Shown here piece after piece: positions 1 to 10,757 of a stretch of DNA of 64,000 nucleotides. Every line of letters starts with the position of its first letter. The first letter of the stretch is position 1. The position numbers were made by a program, and so were the translations under genes. Source of the stretch: Hsuehochloa calcarea (lineage: Eukaryota; Streptophyta; Magnoliopsida; Poales; Poaceae); assembly GCA_036346395.1 (NCBI GenBank), contig CM070604.1, positions 48,635,662 through 48,699,661 of the forward strand. The letters run 5' to 3'. A model generated the notes under the pieces. The model was not told the DNA's origin and searched no databases. It worked only from the letters and a program-made list of their open reading frames with translations.

Positions 1-3
1 CTC

Positions 4-3000
4 ATGGCGGCTGCGCCAACATCCGTCTTCGTCTTCACCTTCCTCTTCTTCCTCCTCCACGGGCTAAGCCCGACCCTTTCAGCCAGTGGCAGGTCGGATG
101 ACCGTTCCGCGCTCCTATCCTTCAAGTCTGGCGTGTCTAGAGACCCCAACGGAGCGCTCACCAGCTGGGGCTCGCACGATGTGTGCAACTGGACCGGCGT
201 CGCTTGTGACCCGGCGGCGCGGCGTGTCGTGGGGCTGATCCTAAGAGATCAGAAGCTCTCCGGTGAGGTCTCTCCTGCGCTTGGCAACCTCTCGCATCTC
301 AGTATACTTAACCTCTCGGGAAACCTCTTCGCTGGGAGGGTTCCGGCAGAGTTTGGGAACCTCTTTCGCCTCACTTTACTAGACATATCGGCGAACTTGT
401 TCACCGGGAGAGTCCCGCCGGAGCTCGGCAACCTCTCTAGCCTCAATTCCCTTGATCTCTCCGGAAACCTCTTCACCGGGGGCGTGCCGCCGGAGCTTGG
501 GAACCTCTCCCGACTGAAACAATTGAGCCTCGGCAACAATCGCTTGGAGGGGCTGATTCCGGTCGAGCTCACGCGCATTCGGAACTTGATTTACCTCAAC
601 CTCGGCGAGAACAACCTCTCCGGGCACATCCCGGAGGCCATTTTCTGCAACTTCTCCGCCTTGCAGTACATTGACCTCTCCTACAATTCGCTCGACGGCG
701 AGATCCCCATCCGAGGAGATTGCCCGCTCCCCGACCTGATGTTCCTCGTCTTGTGGTCGAACAACCTCATCCGCGGAATCCCCGCTCGCTATCCAACTCG
801 ACGAAGCTCAAATGGCTGCTGTTGGAGTCGAATTTCCTCACCGGTGAGCTGCCGTCCGACATTTTCAGCAGCATGAGGAGCTTAGAGCTTCTGTACCTAT
901 CATTCAACTACCTAAAGAGTCCAGAGAACAACACCAACCTAGATCCTTTCTTTGCTTCCCTGACAAACTGCACCAACTTGAAGGAGCTCGGCGTCGCCGG
1001 GAACGAGCTTTCCGGGGCGATCCCGCCGCTAGTCGGCCGCCTCTCCCCCGGCCTCAAGCAGCTGCACCTGGAGTTCAACAACATCTTCGGCCCGATCCCA
1101 GCGAACCTCTCCGACCTCGCCAACCTCACCGCCCTGAACCTGTCCCACAACCTCCTCAACGGCTCCATCCCACCGGGCATCGCCAGCATGCGGCGGCTAG
1201 AGCGGGTGTACCTCTCGAACAACCTGCTCTCCAGCGAGATCCCGCAGTCCCTCGGCGCGATCCCGCGGCTGGGGCTCATCGACTTCTCGGAGAATCGGCT
1301 CACCGGCGCCATCCCGGTCTCGCTCTCCAACCTCACACAGCTGCGTGTGCTTGTGTTGCATCACAACCATCTCTCGGGAATCCTACCTCCGAGCCTTGTG
1401 CAATGTGTAAACCTGCAGACCATCGATCTCTCTCACAATATGCTGCAGGGCAAGATGCCTGCAGATTTGTCCGGGCTAAGTAGCTTGCTATACCTGAACC
1501 TTTCCAGTAACCAACTTGAAGGGTCGATCCCTGCGACCATTAGCAAGATGGTGATGCTACAAGTGCTCAACTTGTCGTCGAACCGTCTGTCCGGCGCGTT
1601 GCCGTCGCAGCTCGGCAGCTGCGTCGCGCTCGAGTACCTCAACGTCTCCGGCAATGCACTGGAAGGCAGCCTGCCGGACACCATTGGCGCCCTGACGTTC
1701 TTGCAAGTTCTTGACGTGTCCTATAATGGTCTGACGGGAGAGCTGCCTTTGTCCTTGGAAACGGAGACCTCATTGCAGCTTGCCAACTTCTCCTACAACG
1801 ACTTCTCCGGGGAGGTGCCGAGTAGCGGGGCCTTCGCTAGTTTCCCGGCGGACGCGTTCCTCGGCGACGCCGGGTTGTGCGGGTCCGTGCCCGGCATGGC
1901 TCGGTGCGGTGGCGCGAAGCGCCGCGTGCTTCACAACCGGCGCGTGGTGTTGCCCGTTATCCTAACGGTCTCTGGCTTCACGTTGGCTATTCTTGTCCTC
2001 GTCGCCCGCCGTGCGGCGGCGAGAGGGAACGTGAGACGAGACGCGCGGCGCTCGATGCTGCTCACCGACGCCGACGAGGCGAGCGAGAGGGAGCACCCGA
2101 GGATCTCGCACCGGGAGCTCTCCGAGGCGACGGGCGGCTTCGAGCAGTCGAGCCTCATCGGCGCGGGGCGGTTCGGGCGCGTGTACGAGGGGACGCTCCG
2201 CGACGGAACGCGGGTCGCCGTCAAGGTCCTCGACCCGAAGAGCGGCGGCGAGGTCTCCCGGAGCTTCAAGCGGGAGTGCGAGGTGCTGCGGCGGACGCGC
2301 CACCGGAACCTGGTGCGCGTGGTCACCACGTGCAGCCAGCCGGACTTCCACGCGCTCGTTCTCCCGCTGATGCCCAACGGCAGCCTCGAGAGCCGCCTCT
2401 ACCCGCACGACGGCAGGCCGGGCCGCGGCCTCGACCTCGCCCAGCTGATCGCCATCGCCGGCGACGTCGCCGAGGGGCTCGCCTACCTGCACCACTACGC
2501 GCCCTTCCGCGTCGTGCACTGCGACCTTAAGCCGAGCAACGTCCTCCTCGGCGACGACATGACGGCCGTCGTGGCGGACTTTGGCATCGCCCAGCTGGTC
2601 AAGGACGTCGGCGACAGCGAATTCGGCAGCATTAACGGCTCAGCCGATCCGGGCAACTCAATTACCGGATTGTTACAAGGTTCAGTCGGCTACATTGCAC
2701 CTGGTACGTAGGTCTCTATGCAATTTACACTGAACATGTGCCATGTCACGTTTGCTTGATTTTTTCTCGTATTCTTGCATGTTTTAGAGTACGGATTAGG
2801 AGGCCACCCAACCACAAAAGGTGACGTGTACAGCTTCGGTGTGTTGATTCTTGAGCTGATCACTGGGAAGAGACCGACCGATGTGATCTTCCACGAGGGG
2901 CTCACGCTGCACGACTGGGTCAGGCGGCACTACCCGCACGACGTCGGCGCGATCGTCACGCGGTCGTGGCTGACGGACGCGGCGTCGGCGGTGGCGGACG

Positions 3001-3227
3001 CCGTGGGCTACGAGCGTCTCAGTTCGGACATCATGGTCGAGCTGATCGACCTCGGGCTCGTGTGCACGCAGCACTCGCCATCGGCGCGGCCGACCATGGT
3101 TGAGGTGTGCCACGAGATCACTCTGATGAAGGAAGACCTCGCCAAGCACGGGGGTGCGGCCGCGACGGGGGCGGCGACGCTGACGGCTAGTGAGCGGTCG
3201 TGCTCCACCACGGATTCGTCTTTCTGA
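4..3227 (+). CDS. LRR receptor-like serine/threonine kinase (non-RD), one intron, one frameshift
   Basis: Plasma-membrane receptor kinase. The start at 4 gives a signal peptide (hydrophobic run VFVFTFLFFLLHG), then an LRRNT_2 cap with the CNWTGVAC motif, about 20 LRRs, a membrane segment near 1940-2010 (VVLPVILTVSGFTLAILVLV) and a kinase domain. The kinase shows a glycine loop GAGRFGRVYEG, VAVK, HCDLKPSN (about 2517) and DFG (2577-2585). HCD instead of HRD makes it a non-RD kinase. Intron 2704-2787 (GT..AG) splits the PEYG codon; exon 2 runs 2788-3227 (TDVYSF/GKRPTDV-type kinase tail). The reading frame breaks near 781: the first frame reads to ..IRGIP, and the LRR continues in the frame of SNSTKLKWLLLESN, as if one base were missing. 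About 1,045 residues if bridged, normal for LRR-XII-like or At2g24130-like kinases. The frameshift may be a real lesion or an assembly indel. Ligand unknown. Confidence 0.88.
2704..2787 (+). other. Intron of the LRR receptor kinase
   Basis: 84-bp intron starting GTACGTAG and ending TTTTAG. Splicing joins ..YIAP to EYGLGGHPTTKGDVYSF, restoring the kinase APE-region motif. Without splicing the frame stops at 2711. An intron at this kinase position is common in this LRR kinase group. Confidence 0.9.
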
Positions 3228-4104
3228 CATTTAATTAGGATTGAAAGAACTCAGGATTCAAGCAGCACTGCACATTTTCATCCTTAGACTGTATATCTAC
3301 AATATTTTTAGTGTGCTTTTTTAGAATGACGCGTGCACATATGTATGGGAAATCGTTGTTTTGAGTTCTTTCCGTTTCTTTTTCAGCGTTTCCCACTCGT
3401 TTTGATTAATCTAGTTAAAGGAAATGTAAAACATGTATGCATGTGTAGTTAAAGACTAGAGAGCTAAAGCCATGAAATCTTGCGTTGTTTGTCACGGGTC
3501 AATGCTAATCTAGTTTGTTTAAATCGTTGCACATTGCTTACTACTAAATTCTTTTGAGATGTTTACTCTCCAATAGTCTAATGGAGAAGTCGCTTGTGCT
3601 GTAAACTATGCATGGTTAAGAAACTACTACTGACCAAAAGGTTGCACACTCTCAAGTTCAATCAGCAGTAGTCCACTAAAAGATCCGACAATTAATCGTG
3701 GCATGTTTTACTATCATTTTTTTTTCATGACAAGCACATCTCTCAATAGTTCTCAGAGACACATTGTAACATTTCAACGTGTGTACATCATTCATAATCG
3801 AGGAGTGCCTCAGCATTTCAACTTATCCATAGAATTAAGCTCCAATATACACTCCTATCCATGAATACATAACTAAAAAAGCACTGAAGAAAAATTCAAG
3901 ATAGAAGGTCCACCAAGTACACTTTTTGAGACAAAAACAAGTTATATTTGTACCAATTACATGCAGGCAATCTACATTGTCACCCTTTTTCTGAAGAAAT
4001 ACAGTATCCATGTAATATGCATTATTATTCACTTTGTAACCACCTTATTTTGTTGCTTAATCTTTGTTGCTTAATCTCTACATGGAAATCAAATTTGCGA
4101 AGTA
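3228..4104. other. Downstream/intergenic stretch, no gene seen
   Basis: AT-rich sequence following the receptor-kinase stop codon; it presumably contains that gene's 3' UTR and terminator. Short ORFs here have no recognisable domain. No clear terminal repeats were found. Confidence 0.5.
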
Positions 4105-4490
4105 CTAGTATTTCTTGGAGCGAGGCTGCTGGTCATCAGCTGGGTCTTCCGCCCTGTTCTTTCTCCAAGTCCCGTCCTTGAGGTAAGCCGTATCGTGCGC
4201 CACGTCGTCCATGCTGGGTCTCATCGACGGCACGAGCTGCGAGTATGCAACGCCGAGCTCGAGCAGCTCCACGATGGCCTCAATCTCAAGCCCCTCGCAC
4301 TGCGGTGGGCCATCGGAGAGCGGCGCCATCGACGGTGGATCACGCAGCGGCGAGCGCTCGATTACGGCGCCCACGTCGTGCAGGTAGCGGTTCCTGACCC
4401 ACTTGTGCAGGCTGTGCCCTCTTCGGAGATCACGTCTGTCGGTCTCTTCCGGAGATCAGCTCCAGGAGCATCACGCAGTGGAGACCATGG
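4105..4490 (-). pseudogene. C-terminal relic of an LRR receptor kinase paralogue
   Basis: Read on the minus strand, this encodes the last part of a kinase domain related to the neighbour at 4-3227: VMLLELISG, then RPTDVI, then HKWVRNRYLHDVGAV, then VELLELGVAYSQ and PSMRPSMDDVAHD, ending near 4105. At least two small frameshifts are visible (around 4443 and 4420), and there is no N-terminal kinase or LRR part. It lies tail to tail with the intact-looking gene, so it is the remnant of an inverted paralogue whose upstream part is gone or was replaced by the CACTA insertion at 4955. Confidence 0.8.
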
Positions 4491-4559
4491 AGTATGTTAT
4501 TAATCTTTGTGCTGAACAATTGACATCGATATTGAGGTGTCAACCGCATGTGGGCAATG

Positions 4560-4954
4560 TCCATGGTGGTAGAGGGGACTAGTTGGATTCGGGTGGTGTC
4601 GTAGCTACAAACTAAGCACTAGAGAAAAAGGGTCTCTGAAATCCCTGTAGATGTGAAGGGAACCCTAGGGATCATCAAAGGTGGGAAACGGTTTTAAAGT
4701 GCTAAAAGGTATGACTTTATTATCTTAAAAAGCCTCTCTTATTACATGGATAAATGATATATTTATAGTGTTACATCAAGGTACAGAAGAGTACAATTCT
4801 ACCCTTAGAAAGGTTCTAGGCTTGTAGAGACTGCAGGGTCTTCTCGCCCCCTATTCGTAGGCTCCGCTGCAGGGTAGACCCTCCTGGGCCTAGGCTATCA
4901 CGCATGTACTCTTGGTTCATGAGTAGCCTTGATTCCATTCGTTCCACGTGGGGC
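4560..4954. other. Unassigned stretch, possibly an old LTR fragment
   Basis: The sequence from about 4690 (TTATTATCTTAAAAAGCC, then ATAAATGATATATTTATAG) resembles the reverse strand of a plant LTR end, but neither boundary nor TSD is visible. No coding potential recognised. Confidence 0.25.
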
Positions 4955-4969
4955 CACTACTACAAAGAG

Positions 4970-5570
4970 GATCATTACAGACGGTTCCAAACCGTCATCA
5001 CAGACGGTTTTTAACCATCTGAATCTATGTGTTTGTGATAACAGACGGTTATCACAGATTGTTTGTGAGTCATCTGTGAAAGTCACAATACAGATAGTTA
5101 AGACGATTTAACCGTCTGTGATAGTAGGCTTTCATAGATGGTTTCAACAAATAAATGTCTATGATATCCCACATATCACATACGGTTTTTTTTTGTTGAA
5201 ATCGTCTATGAAGACATGCTATCACAGACGGATTCCACTAAAAACCGTCTGTGACATGTATGATATCACATACGGTTATTTGTTGAAACTGTCTGTGAAA
5301 GCCTACTATCACAGACGGTTTTCACAGAAAAAATGTCTATGATATGTAGGATATCACAAGCGGTTTTTTATAATAGCCGTCTGCGATATGTGACATATCA
5401 CAGACGGTTGTTGGTGGTAGTCGTCTGTGATTGGATACATATATTACAGACAGGTGTTAGTAGTAGCCGTCTGTGATTTAATGCATATCACAGATGGTTG
5501 TTAGTAGTAGCTGTCTGTGAGCATCATTCACATACGGTTTATTCCACAAAACCGTTTGTGATATTTCTTT
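4970..5570. repeat. Left subterminal palindromic repeat array of CACTA copy 1
   Basis: Roughly ten pairs of ATCACAGACGGTT and its reverse complement AACCGTCTGTGAT, separated by short AT-rich spacers, with point changes between copies. In characterised CACTA elements such subterminal repeats bind the element-encoded TNPA-type protein. Confidence 0.85.
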
Positions 5571-5770
5571 CTATACTTAAATATATTTTTATTTTTCAGC
5601 TAGTCTCAGGTAATGCTAGTCATGCCCTCTGAAAACAATCAAGCAGAAAACATATATATCATAATTGATTTGATATAGAACAACTCAAAGTGATTTACAA
5701 ACTCAATATCAATTACAAAGTCACTTTAATGATCTAATTACAAAGTGATTTGATTACAACTCAAAGTGAA

Positions 5771-8700
5771 TTACAATAAATCAGAGTCGCCGGAGTAAAA
5801 CTCTCCACTCTCTTTAATGATCTCCCCCGTGATGAAGGTGGCGAGCCGTCCTCGAACTTCCATGAGTAAGTTCAGATGGAAGCTATTTTCTGGTATTTTC
5901 ATGCCCTGTCACTAGCAAGAGTAAAGTAATAAATATATATATTTAAATTCATAATTACAAAATAATTATTAAGAGATTGACAAACCTTTGGATCCTTCGT
6001 TTTAGCACTCGTGATTTCCAGCATATGACGACAAACGTAGAATGCACATATGTTGCCTTAACATAGTTGTTGGTGGCACTACAAAAATAGAAGTGTGATA
6101 TAGGATATAGGTATAGTCAATTCGAGAGGCCAGGTTATGAAGTGTTATATAGGATTATTATGCTGTAGCAGGTACTAGAAATCGCGTCCTGTGTCGCAGT
6201 GTGGCGGCTGGTTCATTGTGTGTCCGCCCCTCGGCAATATAGGCGCTAAACGACCTACGTGATTCCAAAAACTTATCCTCGACATTTCAAATGAAGGAAT
6301 ACTACAATAGAGTTACGTATGGAGAAAATGAGCATACCTGTTGAGTACTTTTTGCACAAGGGTGAAGTCGTGGTTGTTATTGACTAGAGAATCAAGGTAT
6401 ATTAACTCGTTCACTTTGGTACAATGACTAAAAGGATCTAGTGCCACCTACACGTGTGTCGCTTTAGTTATTAAACTAAGTTCGTATAAAATAAAATTTG
6501 AATAGCAAGTAGTGAAACACTTACCCCTGGTTGTAGGGCACCAGTATATAGTCCTTGTCGCGGTGAGTATGCAATCCCTTCGTTATGTACTTCTCAACAT
6601 AGTTTGTGTCTTCGCGGATGCATTGCTCTGATGAGATCAAATGTGGGTCGAGGAAACCCACCGTTGTCGCGATCGCAGGGCTTGTTGCATCATGTATCTA
6701 TACATAAGCAATGAGCTATGACATTTACAGTGTCCAGCATCGTAGAAGTGAGGCGTCGAGGGCGTCGAGGTTGAATAGATCAAATAAGTCTTCGAAGCAC
6801 ACGACGAAGTAGCCCGGCTTGTGGTGGAAATGGTTCTCATTGTAGCTGATGGTGAATCCAGTAGGCCGGTCTTCCCTCACCTCGTCGGTCTGCCGCATGT
6901 ACCGCATGCAAAGTCAAGCCAAACCAATGCGGCGTAATGCTGTGTTGAAGACCAACGACATTCCGAGGGAGATCGTCCTGAGCTTGTGAGACGCCTTAAT
7001 CTTCTTTGATTTGGTCTTAGCGCATTGCGTGCTAGTTGTCTTCCTAGAAGACGACTCGACAAACTTTTCTTGTCTCCACGGGCGCCGTCTCCACAAGCGC
7101 GATCTCCACGGTACGGGATACGGATGCCTTCTGAAGCGGGGGTTGAGGTAGATTCATCGAGGCATCGTTGTGTGGAGATTGTGGCACTGCAGGGTCTAGG
7201 GCGATGTCCCTCTTGGGCCACTAGACAAAAGTGTACAAGGCATCCCCTGGTGTTATGATATCTTCGTTCGGGAGCTTCTCCAGAGGGATGTATATCAAAT
7301 TATCATGTACCATGTTCACCTGGATCTTGGCGTAACCCTGCACCAGCTGGGCACCGTGCACCACTATTTCTTCCTAGCATGGAAACACACCCCCGCCCGC
7401 CCAGCATCAACAGGAATGGACCCAACCAGCACTTGGAGCCTGCAGAGCGTGGGCACCTACAAAACGATACACAATTAGTTAGGCGTCCTACATGTCTATC
7501 TTTGGAGCATCCCAGAGATGTACATTACCTGGATGAGGTCTTTAGGTAATTGGGCGTCGCCAAATTTAGGAAGTGCAAGCGTGGACGCGACGCTATTCCA
7601 ATGTTGAGGGGGACTAGCTCCCAAAATCACAGGGGCGTCTTGCGACTGGTTGAGGATTTGATTCATTTGTTCCTGCAATATTGTTATCTGTACTTGAAAT
7701 TGTGCAGTACTTTGTTCTTTAAACTCCGTTTTCCACTTTTCCTTGCGCTCGGCCTTGGATCTCTTCCGACTCCTATACGCCTTGGAGTCGTGTGGGAATC
7801 CATACTTCCAAAGTACGTAAACCCCAGGGCCCCGCATGCGAATGTTTGCTGTGAGAGGCCATCATGTCACTTTAGACCCTACGAAATTATGGACTTATTA
7901 AAAACTAGGTAGTTCAAGATATCTTACCATGTGTTGGCACACTCTCGTCTGCCGTGTTTGTGAAAGAGATGGCGCCCGACGACGTGGTTGAGGCCCTCGC
8001 TCTTAACTAGTTTCGGGGCACGCTCATCTGTGATCTCAGTAAATGGCGGGGAGACCCCTGACTGGATTGCCACATCGTCCTCACTCACCCATCTCGGGAT
8101 TTTACCTGCGTACCCAGCGGTGCCAAGTCTGTGGGGTGAATGTTTTGTGCCTGGATAGCCTTGTGCGTCGTACTTTGTTGCTGAAATTCATTCGTCATCT
8201 TCATCTGCACAAAGGCGTCTAATGTATCCGATGACACGAAATGATACTTCATGCAGGGCGTCCGATCCTTGTTCACTTACTCCGTGACAAGCTTGCTCTT
8301 GAAGGTCTTCCAAGCATGTGCCATCACGAGGAACGCATGTCGTTGCACAAGTTCAGAGGATTATGGTGGAATCTTGATCGACATTGCAATTTCAGTCCAC
8401 AGTTGTGCTTTCTCTACGTCTATTAGATCCTTCCATTTCTGTATGGTGATGGGGATCCGTTCCCTTGCAAGTATATCGTAGGTGGTCCAGAATACTACCG
8501 CTGCTTTCTGGGAAAGCAGAGTGACTGACGGCCGTGATGGTCATTCGGCCCACGAACATTTTCGACATTCTTTTGGTATGTCGCTTAGGTACTACTTTCC
8601 TCAGAGATCTAGAGGCATTCAACGACGTCGATAACTACGGGGAAGACGGTGCAGACGCCATCTCGCTTACTTGCTATCTTGCAAGATTAACAAAGCAATA

Positions 8701-8831
8701 TCTCACACTGCTAGATAGAGTCAATCAAAACAGCATAATTTGAAACTTCAACTAGTACAATCCAAAGCGGTAATCGTACCTTGACGGGAGGCGTAGACGA
8801 AGAGGGAGTTGAGGTCAGGGGAGCGAGGCAT
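5771..8831 (-). pseudogene. CACTA-encoded Ulp1-like (C48 peptidase) gene, decayed
   Basis: Minus-strand gene inside CACTA copy 1. A first exon at about 8831 (MPRSPDLNSLFVYASRQ) is followed by a GT donor. Next come the TNP1-like core (ERIPITIQKWKDLIDV near 8460-8400; FVMAHAWKTFKSKL near 8310; RWVSEDDVAIQSGVSPPF near 8050) and a Q-rich coiled segment at 7500-7840. The C-terminal Ulp1-like protease region follows (GFLDPHLISSEQC near 6650; KVNELIYLDSL near 6400), ending at a TAA at 5771-5773 after ESGEFYSGDSDLL. Many stops and frameshifts interrupt it. The family is the transposase/Ptta/En/Spm plus Ulp1 arrangement common in rice CACTA elements; the protein is probably not made. Confidence 0.7.
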
Positions 8832-8959
8832 CGTCGAGGTCAGGGGCGGCGACGTCAAGGTCGCAGAGGGATGACATCGGCGCGGGGAGAAGGTCAGGGG
8901 ATCGGAGAGTGTGCTTTGAGTAAGGACGCAAACCCTAGCGGGCCACCTATTTATAAATA

Positions 8960-9530
8960 TATATCACAGACGGTTCTCTAAGAGAAGAGAACCGTATGTG
9001 ATATCATATACCACATATGGTTATATTAAAGAACCGTCTGTGATATGCGATCATATCACAGACGTTTCTATTTCAGGATAGTCTGCGATAAGTGATCATA
9101 TCACATACGGTTCTATGCTAGAACCGTCTATGATAAGCTCTATGGTTGTAGGTTTTACTACGATCACTTCCTAGTCGTAAGCATATCATAGACGGTTCTA
9201 TTCGGGACCGTCTGCGATAAGCGAGCATATCACAGATGGTTATATTTAAGAACTGTGTGTGATAAGAAAGCTACAACCACTACCTGGTCATAAGCATATC
9301 ACAGGCGGTTCAATTCCAGGACTATCTGCGATAAGCGAGCATATCACAGACGGTTATATTTAAGAACCGTGTGATAAGAAAGCTACGACCACTACCTGGG
9401 CGTAAGCATATCACATATGGTTCTATTCCAGGACTATCTGCAAATAGCGAGCATATCCCAAACCGTTATATTTAAGAACCGTATGTGATAAGTATCACAG
9501 ACAGTTATATTACAGAAACCGTTTGTGATG
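8960..9530. repeat. Right subterminal palindromic repeat array of CACTA copy 1
   Basis: Same TCACAGACGGTT / AACCGTCTGTGA palindromic units as at the left end, here mostly with the spacer motif GATAAGCGAGCATATCACAG repeated several times. It ends without the CACTA terminal repeat. Confidence 0.8.
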
Positions 9531-9589
9531 CTCAGCGCGGGAATTTTTGGACATGTGTGCGGAAGGCAAAAATTTTGACACCTTAGGAA

Positions 9590-10200
9590 TCACTATGCTA
9601 CATATATCATTGGTGGTTTGTTCCACTAAACCGCATGTGATAGTTCCTTCTATAACTGATAAATTACTATTCTGTTTTTCTATTAGCCTCAGGAAATACT
9701 AGTCATGCTCTCTGAAAACAAGAAAACAGATACAATCATAGATGAAATAATTTCTTAATTAGTGAATCAATTACAATGGATAATTCCTTAATTACATACG
9801 CCGAGTTTCTTAATTACAATAGAATAATTTTTCAAATAGGTGTTCATTACACTTTGCTATTTCATTTTAAAAACAACCCTTCACGATGATCGAAGCGTAT
9901 ATAACTAGCTTTCTCACCCAGTTCTTCCTCGAGCCTGATGCCGTCTCCAAAAGATGCAACTCGTCAAATTGATTGTACTCTTCCTCATCCACGTCGTTCT
10001 CAACTCCAACAATCCTTCTTTTTCTATAAAAAACTACGTAGTGGTTCTTATTTGCCGGTCCTTTACCTAAAAAACTTGAACAACATGCTTATCGAGTACA
10101 AATAGTTCATCCTTGTATCCGACACATTCGAGACCCACAATAGTGACGTCGTATTTGTCGACCTTCACACCCTGTGAAAGTTTGACCTAATGGCACCGAA
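9590..10200. mobile_element. CACTA copy 2, fragment
   Basis: 9600-9740 is a diverged direct copy of 5520-5660 of copy 1: both read ..TTCCAC.AAACCG..TGTGATA, then CTAGTCATG, then CTCTGAAAACA. The fragment starts inside a subterminal repeat and continues into a TNP2-like C-terminal coding relic (9895-10170). Neither terminus is present. Confidence 0.7.
9895..10170 (-). pseudogene. TNP2 transposase C-terminal fragment (DUF4216-like)
   Basis: One continuous minus-strand frame reads VKVDKYDVTIVGLECVGYKD, then LFVLDKHVVQVF, then NKNHYVVFYRKRRIVGVEND and EEEYNQFDEL. This is the recognisable DUF4216-type tail of rice CACTA TNP2 transposases. The catalytic part of the transposase is absent from the window. 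Confidence 0.72.
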
Positions 10201-10757
10201 ACACAGGGATCTAGAAAGCACCTGATTAAGCTCTCAAATCTCCTCTACAAATCTACAGTAGGAGCTCAACCCAACCCAACGGTATTAAACAGATTACCAT
10301 GGCTCCGCACAATCAGCAGAATCCGAGCGACACATTGCAATACATGCGCGGTAGGCAACATAGCCGTGACAACACAACGGCACAACGCACAGCACGCCCT
10401 AGCCAGCAACACCACTCGCGCGCACGGAGACAGCGCCAGAGTCCATTCAGGATTCAGGAACACCACGCCGATAAAGCAACTCCATGAAACTATATGAAAA
10501 TTAGGACGCTCAAAGCGACAACTTTATCGGTACTCCATCAGGCAGAGTATCAGGGACAGATAAACCTCCAGAGATGACGATCTAATGAACTAATATAGCC
10601 TCACGTTACAGCTATATGTACGTATACATGATCAGTTAATTACTTTACAAAACAGGAAAACAAATTATATTACGGAAAAATTATAATAAAGTGAAACTCT
10701 AGTTTTAAGACAAGGCATATATACAGAAGTGCTTAACTGAAGTGAGACTCCAAGTAC
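10201..10757. other. Between CACTA fragment and GPX stop codon
   Basis: Contains the presumed 3' UTR of the glutathione peroxidase gene (downstream on the minus strand, below 10758). The GC-richer part at 10290-10490 has short ORFs on both strands but no recognisable domain. Confidence 0.5.

Larger units (their letters stand above)
4955..9540. mobile_element. CACTA (En/Spm) DNA transposon, copy 1, right terminus missing
   Basis: Begins with CACTACTACAAAGAGG, a CACTA-type terminal inverted repeat. It is followed by a 600-bp array of palindromic subterminal repeats based on TCACAGACGGTT / AACCGTCTGTGA. A decayed gene lies inside on the minus strand (5771-8831), and a second subterminal array follows at 8960-9530. 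The expected right terminus (..TAGTAGTG) is absent: the sequence runs into GCGCGGGAATTTTTGG and then into a fragment of a second copy. The element is therefore truncated at its right end. Confidence 0.85.

Noticed and set aside
1877..2530. 217-residue ORF inside the receptor kinase
   Set aside because: Alternative-frame shadow of the GC-rich kinase exon, Arg/Pro-rich, no domain.
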